From assembly GCF_001507555.1 (NCBI RefSeq), contig NZ_LQBO01000001.1:2170001-2234000 (forward strand): 64,000 nucleotides of DNA. The letters are read 5' to 3'. Positions 47,264 to 57,460 of this stretch are shown here, piece by piece. Within the stretch, counting starts at the first letter, position 1, and every line of letters begins with the position of its first letter. The position numbers were made by a program, and so were the translations under genes. The notes under the pieces were generated by a model. That model was not told where the DNA came from. It made no database searches and was given only the letters and a program-made list of their open reading frames with translations. This DNA comes from Thiomicrospira sp. XS5 (lineage in GTDB: Bacteria; Pseudomonadota; Gammaproteobacteria; Thiomicrospirales; Thiomicrospiraceae).

Positions 47264-48067
47264 TTAAGGACTAAACACTTTTTTCAGAAGTTCCGTGGTT
47301 TGCTCGGCAGGGTTTTCACGAATCTCGGCTTCTTTTTCAGCCAAGTAATAAAACAAACCATCTAAGCCTTTTTGAGAAGTGTAATCCACCAAATTGGTTT
47401 TGATATCCGGCACGAAAGGCATCCCCTGATACTCTGCCATCATCTGGTCATAAAGCTTCACCGCGCCGACCTCATCCATTTTCTGTGCGATGATCGGTTT
47501 CATCTGACGCTGCAACTCTGTATCCGTTTTTTGGCGTAAATATTGTGTGGCCGAGTCATCCGGCCCATTATAAAGAGCTTGTAAATCGGCAAACTTCATT
47601 TCGGAAATCGCTTGAATAAACAACGCCTGAGCTTGAGGAGCGGCTTGTTCAGCAGCCTCGTTGAGCTTCGCTTCCAATGCTTGGCTGTAATCCCCCAACC
47701 CCGCCTGTTTTAAGAGTGCATCGGCCCGCTGCAACTGAGTCGGCAACGGAATGTGAACCGCCGGATCCTGACTATAGCCTCCAACCTGACTTAATTGTGA
47801 CACCACTTGTTTGGAACCGATGTCCAGCGCTTGCTTGAAAGCTTTCGACAATTCACTTGTCGACAGATTGGCAGGCAACGCGGATGAAGAATGAGCGGAT
47901 TGATCAGCGGTCGAACTTTCCGATGATTCCGACGACGATGATTGCAAAAGATCCTGAGCCTGATCCAACCAACCCGCCTGAGCAATCGAAACCACCCCAC
48001 CGAAAATAACGCAAACCGCTAACTTATGAACAGAATATTTTTTTGCACGATTTGAAGACATGCCCAC
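47264..48067 (-). CDS. DUF4197 family protein
   Basis: The 267-residue protein has a signal peptide (cleavage after AQAG or nearby), a Ser-rich low-complexity stretch (about residues 42-65), then the DUF4197 domain (about 70-265) with LSKAFKQALDIGSKQVVSQLS, VHIPLPTQLQ, DSATQYLRQKT and LDGLFYYLAEKEAEIRENPAEQTTELLKKVF. The family is periplasmic and of unknown function. It stands alone between a terminator and a small ORF. Confidence 0.85.
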   Translation of the reverse strand: MGMSSNRAKKYSVHKLAVCVIFGGVVSIAQAGWLDQAQDLLQSSSSESSESSTADQSAHSSSALPANLSTSELSKAFKQALDIGSKQVVSQLSQVGGYSQDPAVHIPLPTQLQRADALLKQAGLGDYSQALEAKLNEAAEQAAPQAQALFIQAISEMKFADLQALYNGPDDSATQYLRQKTDTELQRQMKPIIAQKMDEVGAVKLYDQMMAEYQGMPFVPDIKTNLVDYTSQKGLDGLFYYLAEKEAEIRENPAEQTTELLKKVFSP

Positions 48068-48174
48068 ACCTTTTTTTCAAGAAAACTGACTCCCATATCC
48101 GAAAATATGGCGAAATCATTTTACTTTATTTTGATTTTTCCGGGTGACTCGTGCAGTGAAAAAGGTTCCGAAAG

Positions 48175-48381
48175 TCAGGTTATCTGTCCGTAATAACGCT
48201 GTTTAGCTTGTCGAATGGCGGGCGGAATCTTAGCCCAGTTTTCCGGAAATTTTTTAGTTTGAAACTCTCGCAAGGCATTGTAGGCATCTTCCGCCAAGCG
48301 AAAACTGGCGACGACGCCATCTGTATCAGAAACGCAATACCCCACGTCGTCACAATCCATGTAATATTTTTGTGTACTCAT
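48175..48381 (-). CDS. Small conserved-looking protein of unknown function
   Basis: The start at 48381 (MSTQKYYMDCDDVG) has a near-perfect ribosome site, AGGAGGTGG, six bases upstream on the minus strand; an in-frame upstream TTG/ATG pair would add two residues. The 68-residue protein is acidic at its N-terminus, then forms a helix (SFRLAEDAYNALREFQ) and ends basic (AIRQAKQRYYGQIT). There is no signal peptide or membrane segment. I do not recognise the family. The strong ribosome site is the main evidence that it is real. Confidence 0.62.
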   Translation of the reverse strand: MSTQKYYMDCDDVGYCVSDTDGVVASFRLAEDAYNALREFQTKKFPENWAKIPPAIRQAKQRYYGQIT

Positions 48382-48547
48382 GTTCAACCACCTCCTAACG
48401 AAGGTTTTTTATTTTTTCCCTTGTGCTAATCAAGCTATCGGCCATTCCGTGGAAAGATTGAATCAATATGGCCTGAAAGCTGGCTTTTTGTGTCAACTGC
48501 ATTAAAATATTGACACCCCAACGCCTACCAAATATTAAGAAAGAAAC

Positions 48548-49363
48548 ATGCCAGAATTACCGGAAGTCGAAACCACTAAACGCGGCATTCAGCCGAATGT
48601 CGAACAACAAACCATCCGCGACATCGTCATTCGCGATGGCCGCCTGCGCTGGCCGGTGGACGAAACCCTCCCCCAAAAACTGCCAGGCCTGGTGATTTCC
48701 GGCATTCAACGCCGCGCCAAATACTTATTGTTAAAAACCGAGCGCGGACACTTAATTATTCACCTGGGCATGTCCGGCAACTTACGCGTCTTACCGCACG
48801 ACCATCCGCCCGTTAAACATGACCACATCGACCTGATCCTCGACAACGGCTATCTGTTGCGTTATCACGACCCGCGTCGTTTCGGTTGCTGGCTGTGGAC
48901 GGAAGCCCCGCCCGAAGAACACGATTTACTTAAAGCGCTTGGGCCGGAACCCTTAACCGACGCCTTCAACGCCGACCACCTGTTGCAAAAAGCCAACAAC
49001 CGCAAGGTCGCCATCAAAACCTTCATCATGACCAACGCCGTAGTCGTCGGTGTCGGCAATATCTACGCCAACGAAGCCCTGTTCCTCAGCGGCCTGCATC
49101 CGGCGCGCCCAGCCCACAGCCTGACGCGACCGGAAGCCGAACGCTTGGTCGACCACATCAAACAGGTATTGGCCGCCGCCATCGAACAAGGTGGCACCAC
49201 CTTGAAAGACTTTCTCAGCCCAAGTGGCCAGCCGGGCTATTTCGAGCAAAAGCTGCATGTCTATGGGCGTGACAAACAACCCTGTCCAACCTGCGACCAA
49301 CCGGTGCAAAAAACCGTGCTGAATCAGCGCGCCGCTTATTTTTGCGAACACTGTCAAAAGTAA
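48548..49363 (+). CDS. mutM: Formamidopyrimidine-DNA glycosylase
   Basis: MutM removes oxidised purines such as 8-oxoguanine and cleaves the abasic site. The 271-residue protein begins with the catalytic MPELPEVE, has RRAKYLLL with the lysine loop, IIHLGMSG, the DPRRFG loop near residue 107, VGVGNIYANE, the helix-two-turn-helix, and the C-terminal zinc finger CPTCDQPVQKTVLNQRAAYFCEHC seen in parts. The family length is matched. In E. coli it follows rpmB-rpmG directly; here a signalling protein and two other genes intervene. A CCAGGCCTGG copy lies at 48683-48692. Confidence 0.97.
   Translation: MPELPEVETTKRGIQPNVEQQTIRDIVIRDGRLRWPVDETLPQKLPGLVISGIQRRAKYLLLKTERGHLIIHLGMSGNLRVLPHDHPPVKHDHIDLILDNGYLLRYHDPRRFGCWLWTEAPPEEHDLLKALGPEPLTDAFNADHLLQKANNRKVAIKTFIMTNAVVVGVGNIYANEALFLSGLHPARPAHSLTRPEAERLVDHIKQVLAAAIEQGGTTLKDFLSPSGQPGYFEQKLHVYGRDKQPCPTCDQPVQKTVLNQRAAYFCEHCQK
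48683..48692. repeat. CCAGGCCTGG palindrome inside mutM
   Basis: Exact copy, read in the frame CCA-GGC-CTG-G as Pro-Gly-Leu in LPGLVISG. Confidence 0.85.
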
Positions 49364-49488
49364 TGCACAACCCTGAAGATAACATGGGCATGATTGCCGA
49401 TGTTTAAAAGCGACTTGAGCGGATAAAAAAAAGCCTCTAATATAGCCACATAGATTTCACTGGACACCTCGATTCCAACGCTGGGCAT

Positions 49489-49971
49489 ATGAACACCTTC
49501 TTCTCGACAATCCGCTCGTTTCCTATCTGGCTCGCCATCGGACTGACATCACTGGCGTTCACACTGTCCAGTTGCGACTCGTCCTCGCCATCGAATATCG
49601 AGCAATGGCCCTTAAACGACGCCTGTGAACTGCATCAATCCGCTTGTCAAACCCGTCATGAAAAGCAAAACATCACCATCGACATTCGCCCAAAACCGAT
49701 TCGAGTGGCACGAACACTGACCGTTCGCGTCAAACTGGACAATATCTTCGCCAGTAAAGTCGAGCTCGATATTTCCGGCCTGAATATGTACATGGGCTAT
49801 AACCGCGTCACCCTTTTCCCATTACCGGGCCAACCCGGTTTTTACGAAGGCAAATCCATGCTGGCCTTCTGCACCAATGACCGCATGGACTGGCAACTGA
49901 CCGTCATCGCCACTCAGGAAGATGGCGAAGTCATTCAAGCCCCCTTCTTATTGGTTACGCATAATCGCTGA
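49489..49971 (+). CDS. Putative lipoprotein of unknown function
   Basis: The 160-residue protein has an N-terminal hydrophobic segment ending in LSSC (cysteine near 29), a plausible lipobox. The mature part is predicted to be mostly beta strands (ITIDIRPKPIRVARTLTVRVKLDNI, seen in parts; NMYMGYNRVTLFPLPGQPGFYEGKSML), a pattern like small immunoglobulin-type or FixH/YtkA-like periplasmic domains, but I cannot confirm a family. It lies between mutM and a P-type ATPase and may be co-transcribed with the ATPase, 80 bases downstream. Confidence 0.6.
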   Translation: MNTFFSTIRSFPIWLAIGLTSLAFTLSSCDSSSPSNIEQWPLNDACELHQSACQTRHEKQNITIDIRPKPIRVARTLTVRVKLDNIFASKVELDISGLNMYMGYNRVTLFPLPGQPGFYEGKSMLAFCTNDRMDWQLTVIATQEDGEVIQAPFLLVTHNR

Positions 49972-50051
49972 ATAATTCTTTAAAAGCCTCCGGCGTTTGT
50001 GTCAGAATAAAATCATTCTGTCCAACAACTTATCGCCGTAAGAGGTTTGAG

Positions 50052-52745
<2,694 letters not shown>

Positions 52746-52783
52746 CTTCGCATCTTCGGAAAGGCTTTAAAGGAAAAGGAACA

Positions 52784-53581
52784 CTAATGCTTGAATACCT
52801 TCCAAGCAGACAAGAAAAGCAATACGGCCAATAACAATCCTAAACCTTGTGCTGATACCCAGCCAAGCATGGCTCCCCCGGCGATGGCACCGGCAATGGA
52901 GCCGACCGTCATCCAGATAAGTAGGTCACGCTCGCGCCGCAGTGCATGAAAGGCTTCAGCCTGACTATAACGATAAAACCCCACCAGCATGGTCGGCAGG
53001 CTTACCAACAACGACAGGCTGCCAGCGGTTTTTATATCAATGCCCTACAAAATAACAATAATCGGAATCAACAACTCACCACCGGCCACGCCCAAAACAG
53101 CCGCCACGATGCCAATCATCAGCCCGGCCAAAATGCCGACCAGCGTTTGTAACCAGGCCTGGTGAAACATCGGTTGCCCGGCGTCACCGAGCGGTGCCAA
53201 ATGTTCCCAGAGCATGACCACCGCCAAAGCCATCAACAGCATAAAAACCACACGATTCAACATTTTCGGTGCCAGCCGCATCACATAGCCAGCGGCGTAC
53301 CAGGCTCCGACGAGGCTGCCAGCCAGCAAATTCACCACCATTGACCAATGGGGTAGCAAACTGTCAAACGGAACACTGAACCCGCGTGAAAAAATGGAGG
53401 TCACCACCACAACCAAGCTCATGGCCTTATTGAGGATAATCGCCTCCAGCGTCGGCAAGTTGAACACCGCGACCAGCACTGGCATACGGAACTCGGCTCC
53501 GCCCAAGCCTATCAGTCCCCCCAGCAGACCGATGAGCGCGCCGAAAAAAGTCGCCAACCAGATTTTTTTGCCCAGTGTCAT
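52784..53581 (-). pseudogene. TSUP (TauE/SafE) permease gene interrupted by one in-frame TAG
   Basis: The first part (53581 to 53048) encodes 178 residues with GALIGLLGGLIGLGGAEFRMPVL, the first TSUP repeat, and ends GVAGGELLIPIIVIL before TAG at 53045-53047. The reading frame then continues without any shift: GIDIKTAGSLSLLVSLPTMLVGFYRYS and on to WKVFKH, exactly the sequence expected next in the second TSUP repeat. The full frame would be 265 residues. Only a single base change (for example from TAT, TAC, CAG or TTG) separates it from an intact gene. It is either a very recent pseudogene, a read-through gene or a sequencing error. It lies five bases after modC, so it belongs to the modBC operon and may move an oxyanion. 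Confidence 0.82.
53153..53162. repeat. CCAGGCCTGG palindrome inside the TSUP gene
   Basis: Exact copy, read on the minus strand as Gln-Ala-Trp in FHQAWLQTL. Confidence 0.85.
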
Positions 53582-53586
53582 CTGTG

Positions 53587-54687
53587 TTACTCCGTCACCG
53601 CGACCGATTTAATCAGGGCAAAAACCGCCAGGCCTGGCTGAATCTTCAGTCGTTCCGCCGAGTGTTGAGTCACTTCCGAAAACAGTTGCTGGCCGTCCGA
53701 CAAGCGCAAACGCACCAATAAACGGTGCTGACCTTGCGGAATCAGCTCGGTGACTTCCGCGGGAAAATGATTAATGATGCTCAGGTCTTTCGGGTCGGAC
53801 AGGGCCAAACTGACGTCCCGCGCCAACACCCGCACCCGAATCGTTTCCTTACCCCCCGGTACGGCTTCGGACAACCAAATGGTTTCGGTTTTCCCAAAGC
53901 GCGCCGGTTGTAAACCGTCCTGCATCGCCAACGGACTCGCCTGCAACACCGACACCGCGCCTTGCTCGTCAAACAACGGCGAGTCCGGACGCGCCAACGC
54001 CTGTTGCAACGTCTCGACGGTTTCAACACGACCGTTTTGCATGAACAGCACCCGGTCGGCCAAGCGCTCGACTTCCGCCGGTGCATGAGTGATGTAGAGC
54101 ACCGGCAGCTGGTAAGCGGTCACCAACTCTTCAATCAGCGTCAGCATCTCGGCCTTGGCGCGCCAATCCAATGCCGACAAGGGTTCGTCCATGCACAACA
54201 ATTTCGGACGCATCAACAACGCACGGGCAATCGCCACCCGCTGACGCTCGCCCCCGGACAAATACGTCACGGCACGGTCGAGTTTATCGGCAATGCCAAC
54301 CCGCTGCACAATCTCCTCAAAGCTTTCCGGTTTGATGCCTTTCGGCAGGCGCTTGACACCGTACATCAGATTTTGGCGTACCGTCATATGCGGAAACAGC
54401 GCCGCATCTTGAAACACGAAACCGATGTGGCGCTTTCGGGTTGGCAAAACACTGGCTCCGGCTTGCCAAATCTCACCACCCACTGATAAATTCCCTTCGG
54501 TGCGCTTATCCAAGCCGCTGATGGCACGCAATAACGTACTTTTACCACTGCCGGAACGGCCGAACAACACGGTCACGCCCTGCAATGGAATCTCAAACGG
54601 CCCGGACTCGAGATAAAAGTCCCCCAATTCGAGTTTGAGGTTCCCTTGCATCAACAATTGGCTTGGTGTGCTCTGCATTGAATCCAT
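53587..54687 (-). CDS. modC: Molybdate ABC transporter ATP-binding protein ModC
   Basis: ModC powers molybdate import. The 366-residue protein has Walker A GRSGSGKSTLL near residue 43, the Q-loop QDAALFPHMTV, ABC signature LSGGERQRVAIARALL near 144, Walker B LLCMDEPLSALD and the H-loop ITHAPAEV. A C-terminal regulatory MOP/TOBE-type region follows (about 295-366, with SRVLARDVSLALSDPKDLSI-like sequence). It lies three bases after modB. A CCAGGCCTGG copy is near its 3' end. Confidence 0.94.
   Translation of the reverse strand: MDSMQSTPSQLLMQGNLKLELGDFYLESGPFEIPLQGVTVLFGRSGSGKSTLLRAISGLDKRTEGNLSVGGEIWQAGASVLPTRKRHIGFVFQDAALFPHMTVRQNLMYGVKRLPKGIKPESFEEIVQRVGIADKLDRAVTYLSGGERQRVAIARALLMRPKLLCMDEPLSALDWRAKAEMLTLIEELVTAYQLPVLYITHAPAEVERLADRVLFMQNGRVETVETLQQALARPDSPLFDEQGAVSVLQASPLAMQDGLQPARFGKTETIWLSEAVPGGKETIRVRVLARDVSLALSDPKDLSIINHFPAEVTELIPQGQHRLLVRLRLSDGQQLFSEVTQHSAERLKIQPGLAVFALIKSVAVTE
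53628..53637. repeat. CCAGGCCTGG palindrome inside modC
   Basis: Exact copy, read on the minus strand in the frame CCA-GGC-CTG-G as Pro-Gly-Leu in IQPGLAVF. Confidence 0.85.
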
Positions 54688-54690
54688 TCC

Positions 54691-55386
54691 TTACCCCACC
54701 TTCACACCGAAACGGCGGTTCAGGCCGTACACCAACATCAGAACCGTCAACGCGAAAATCAACATCATCGCCGACAGGATATGCGCTTGGTCGTATTCCA
54801 AACTTTCCACATGATCGAAAATATCAATTGAAACCATACGGGTTTCACCCGGAATATTCCCCCCGACCATCAGCACCACACCAAACTCGCCGACGGTGTG
54901 CGCAAACGACAAGGTCGCCGCCACCAAGATGCCTCGGCGCGACAAGGGCAAAACAATGGTCCAGAAACGGTCCAGAAACGACGCTCGCATGGTCGCGGCC
55001 GCGTCCAGCAGACGATGTGGAATGTTTTCAAAGGCATGCATCAGCGGTTGAATGGCAAAGGGTAATGAATAAAACACCGACCCAATCACCAGACCGGTTT
55101 TACTGAAGGTCAATTGCCCCTCGAAACCGAACCAGCGCAACACTTCGGTCACGGTACCGTTGGGGTTGAACAAAATCAGTAGGTAAAACCCCAATACCGT
55201 CGGCGGCAACACCAATGGCAAGGCCACCAGCGCTTCCAAAAACACCTTATTGGACGAGCGCATTTGCGCCATCCACCAGGCCAAAGGCGTCCCCAAGACC
55301 AATAAAACGATGGTCGTCATGGTCGCTACCTCCAGCGTCAGCCAGATCGGTTGCAAATTGATTTCCGTACCGAAGATTTCCAACAT
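54691..55386 (-). CDS. modB: Molybdate ABC transporter permease ModB
   Basis: The 231-residue protein has five to six transmembrane segments and the inner-membrane permease signature region AATMRASFLDRFWTIVLPLSRRGILVAA, seen in parts, near residues 130-157 (the EAA loop that contacts ModC). It opens LQPIWLTLEVATMTTIVLLVLGTPLAWW. It is followed at three bases by modC. Upstream, instead of modA directly, is a palindromic terminator (55410-55437) only 24 bases from the ATG, with AGAG as a modest ribosome site. Confidence 0.92.
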   Translation of the reverse strand: MLEIFGTEINLQPIWLTLEVATMTTIVLLVLGTPLAWWMAQMRSSNKVFLEALVALPLVLPPTVLGFYLLILFNPNGTVTEVLRWFGFEGQLTFSKTGLVIGSVFYSLPFAIQPLMHAFENIPHRLLDAAATMRASFLDRFWTIVLPLSRRGILVAATLSFAHTVGEFGVVLMVGGNIPGETRMVSIDIFDHVESLEYDQAHILSAMMLIFALTVLMLVYGLNRRFGVKVG

Positions 55387-55409
55387 GATGTCTCTTTTCC
55401 GCTCCCATA

Positions 55410-55437
55410 AAAAAACGACCAGGCCTGGCCGTTTTTT
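55410..55437. terminator. 28-bp near-perfect palindromic terminator between modA and modB
   Basis: Centred on CCAGGCCTGG (55419-55428), the arms extend 14 bases with one mismatch and end in six A on the left and six T on the right, giving a strong bidirectional intrinsic terminator. It stands 186 bases beyond the modA stop and 24 bases before the modB ATG. Confidence 0.88.
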
Positions 55438-55516
55438 CAGAATAGAGAGCTTTACACGGGTGGGACGCGAGGAAAAAATGAGATAAAATTTTTCTGAATT
55501 AGGCGAAAAACGAAGC

Positions 55517-55545
55517 TAATAGCTGGCTATTAACGAGTTCTTCAA
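55517..55545 (-). promoter_or_regulatory. Weak candidate promoter between modA and modB
   Basis: On the minus strand TTGAAG (55540-55545), a 17-base spacer and CTATTA (55517-55522) resemble a sigma-70 promoter weakly; the -10 overlaps a short inverted repeat (TAATAGC-TG-GCTATTA, 55517-55532). It lies upstream of the terminator, so transcripts from it would also have to pass that hairpin. Confidence 0.3.
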
Positions 55546-55623
55546 CGACATTCAGGAAGATTTTAGCCATTTTTAGCCGTGTATCCATCCCGTGCAAAGC
55601 TCTCAGATAAAGGCTATTGTAAC

Positions 55624-56385
55624 TTAGCTGACGTTATAGCCATAACGTTTGATAATCTCGATGGCTTTCGGTGTCTTGATAAACGCCATAAAGGCTTTGG
55701 CGGCCGCATTCTTTTCACCTTGTTTAGTCAGCAGCGCGCCTTGGTTAATCGGCTTATAGTCCGACTGCGGTACCACCCAGTATTGACCTTTTTGGTACAC
55801 CGGACTTTGCGGATCCACCACTTGCGACATGGCAACAAACCCGATTTCGGCATTGCCGGTGGCGACGTATTGGAAAGCGTGAGCGATGCTTTCACCATTG
55901 ACGATTTTCGCTTTCACGTCCTGATACAGGCCTTCTTTTTTCAAAAACGCCACGGCACGTTCACCGTAAGGCGCGGTTTTCGGGTTAGCGACCGCCAGAT
56001 GGTTGTATTGTTTCGCTTTCAAAACCTGAATGGGGCTGGTTTTCACCGGAAACTTCGCGCTGTACAGCACGATTTGACCCTGCGCATAGACAAAATAGCT
56101 GTCGGCCACACCGATGCCATCGTCAATGGTTTTTTTCGGGCGACGCTCGTCGGCACCGAAGAAGGCATCGAAAGGCGCGCCGTTTTTGATTTGAGCATAG
56201 AGCTTACCGGTCGGCCCGAACGAGAACTTCACCTGATGGCCGGTTTCCTTTTCAAACACCTTACCCACCTCTTCGATGGTTTTGGTGAAATTGGCTGCCA
56301 CCGCAATTTTAGCGGTTTCCGCATACGCCATCGAGGCGCTCAAAACACCCACAGCTAAGGCCAGGGTACGAATCATCATTTTCAT
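55624..56385 (-). CDS. modA: Molybdate ABC transporter substrate-binding protein ModA
   Basis: The 253-residue protein has a signal peptide (cleavage after AYAE region) and ModA landmarks: IAVAANFTKTIEEVGKVFEKETG, FSFGPTGKLYAQIKNGAPFDAFFGADE in parts, NPKTAPYGERA and the late IEIIKRYGY. It captures molybdate or tungstate in the periplasm. GGAG lies eight bases before the ATG at 56385. Its own transcript can end at the terminator 186 bases downstream, which would give more ModA than ModBC. Two ATACATAT repeats upstream are a candidate ModE site. Confidence 0.93.
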   Translation of the reverse strand: MKMMIRTLALAVGVLSASMAYAETAKIAVAANFTKTIEEVGKVFEKETGHQVKFSFGPTGKLYAQIKNGAPFDAFFGADERRPKKTIDDGIGVADSYFVYAQGQIVLYSAKFPVKTSPIQVLKAKQYNHLAVANPKTAPYGERAVAFLKKEGLYQDVKAKIVNGESIAHAFQYVATGNAEIGFVAMSQVVDPQSPVYQKGQYWVVPQSDYKPINQGALLTKQGEKNAAAKAFMAFIKTPKAIEIIKRYGYNVS

Positions 56386-56409
56386 ACAGTCACTCCGTTA
56401 TGATAGTTA

Positions 56410-56444
56410 ATACATATTACGTTTGATACATATCGTTAAGTCAA
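56410..56444 (-). promoter_or_regulatory. modA promoter region with direct repeat, candidate ModE operator
   Basis: ATACATAT occurs twice (56410-56417 and 56426-56433), 16 bases apart. On the minus strand TTGACT (56439-56444) and TAATAT (56414-56419) are 19 bases apart, a suboptimal promoter. AT-rich palindromic ModE sites are known upstream of modA in other bacteria, so a regulator position is plausible. The exact E. coli ModE consensus is not matched. Confidence 0.4.
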
Positions 56445-56456
56445 AAAAATCCGACC

Positions 56457-57269
56457 TCAGTCGGAAACCGCCAACAATACATGACTGGCTTTGACCAGGG
56501 CGCAACATCTTGCCCCCACGGCCAGCCCCAAATTCTCGACACTCTGGTTTGTCACGATGGCAGAAATCATTTGTTCCCCTTCCAGCTGGATGGACACGTC
56601 ACTGTTGACGGCGCCTTCATCCAATTTAGTGACCACACCGCAGAACTGATTTCGCGCGCTGGTTTTCACCGTGCCGTTCAAGTCTTCGGTCAGAATCACC
56701 CAACTGGCTTTAATCAGGGCATACGCATCGGAACCGACTTCCAGCCCCAGACGTTCCAAACTGTCCAACGTAATCTGCGCGATCACTTCGTTACCTTGCC
56801 CCACCGATAGGGTCACCTCACAATTCACCGCCCCCTTTTCAATTTCGGTAACGGTTCCGTGGAACAGATTTCGTGCACTTGTTTTCATGGAAATTTTCCT
56901 CATTAATTCCAATTGACTGAGCATGTTCGGCGACATCGCCTCCAGCTCCCGCATCCAATGTTGCATTTGTTCATTGAATAAGCGATAGGCCGCCAACAAG
57001 GCTTCACCGGCTTGGGTCAACACCATGCCGCCGCCGCCAGCGCCGCCTTTCTGGGTGTGCACCAACGGCTCTTCCGCCAGCTGATTCATGGCCTCAATGG
57101 CTTGCCAGGCGCCTTTGTAACTCATCCCACAAGCTTTCGCCGCCGCCGATAGGGAACCCAGTGATTCGATCTTGTTCAGCAGTTCCAAACGGCGCTGCCC
57201 GGAGCGAGACTGCTTGCTGCCCATCAAGAAAGATTGCACGAGCTGTTCGGGGAGATTGGATGCGTTCAA
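56457..57269 (-). CDS. modE: Molybdate-responsive transcriptional regulator ModE
   Basis: ModE represses molybdate transport genes when bound to molybdate. I place the start at a TTG (57267-57269) because AAGAAGG lies seven bases upstream and the length then suits E. coli ModE; the ATG at 57311 falls inside a promoter -10 box. The 270-residue protein has an N-terminal winged helix (SLSAAAKACGMSYKGAWQAIEAMNQL, in parts; the glycine-rich wing GGAGGGGMVLT) and two Mop domains, each opening SARNLFHG or SARNQFCG (about 130-200 and 200-268). The gene lies just upstream of modA on the same strand, 71 bases away. Confidence 0.9.
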   Translation of the reverse strand: MNASNLPEQLVQSFLMGSKQSRSGQRRLELLNKIESLGSLSAAAKACGMSYKGAWQAIEAMNQLAEEPLVHTQKGGAGGGGMVLTQAGEALLAAYRLFNEQMQHWMRELEAMSPNMLSQLELMRKISMKTSARNLFHGTVTEIEKGAVNCEVTLSVGQGNEVIAQITLDSLERLGLEVGSDAYALIKASWVILTEDLNGTVKTSARNQFCGVVTKLDEGAVNSDVSIQLEGEQMISAIVTNQSVENLGLAVGARCCALVKASHVLLAVSD

Positions 57270-57309
57270 ATGTCCGGCCTTCTTTATAACTTTAAGTACA
57301 TAGCGAAGC

Positions 57310-57338
57310 ATTATAGTCGAGCAATTGACCAACCGCAA
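57310..57338 (-). promoter_or_regulatory. Sigma-70-type promoter for modE
   Basis: On the minus strand TTGCGG (57333-57338), a 17-base spacer and a perfect TATAAT (57310-57315). It would give a transcript start near 57303 and a leader of about 34 bases to the TTG start of modE. Confidence 0.7.
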
Positions 57339-57460
57339 CGCCCAAGCGTTCAAATTATTTAATCGAAGGATAAATAGGTGCCAAGAAGCCATCAGCCCTA
57401 CAATCGCAGTCAACCACCGTGTTAAGATATCCACATTCAAGTGCTATCTCAGGGACGACG

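Noticed and set aside
55499-55570. 23-codon minus-strand frame between modA and modB
   Set aside because: No ribosome site precedes it and the length is within chance for open frames.
55387-55623. Molybdenum-cofactor riboswitch upstream of modB
   Set aside because: Only one short inverted repeat and the terminator palindrome are visible; the multi-stem layout of that riboswitch could not be traced.
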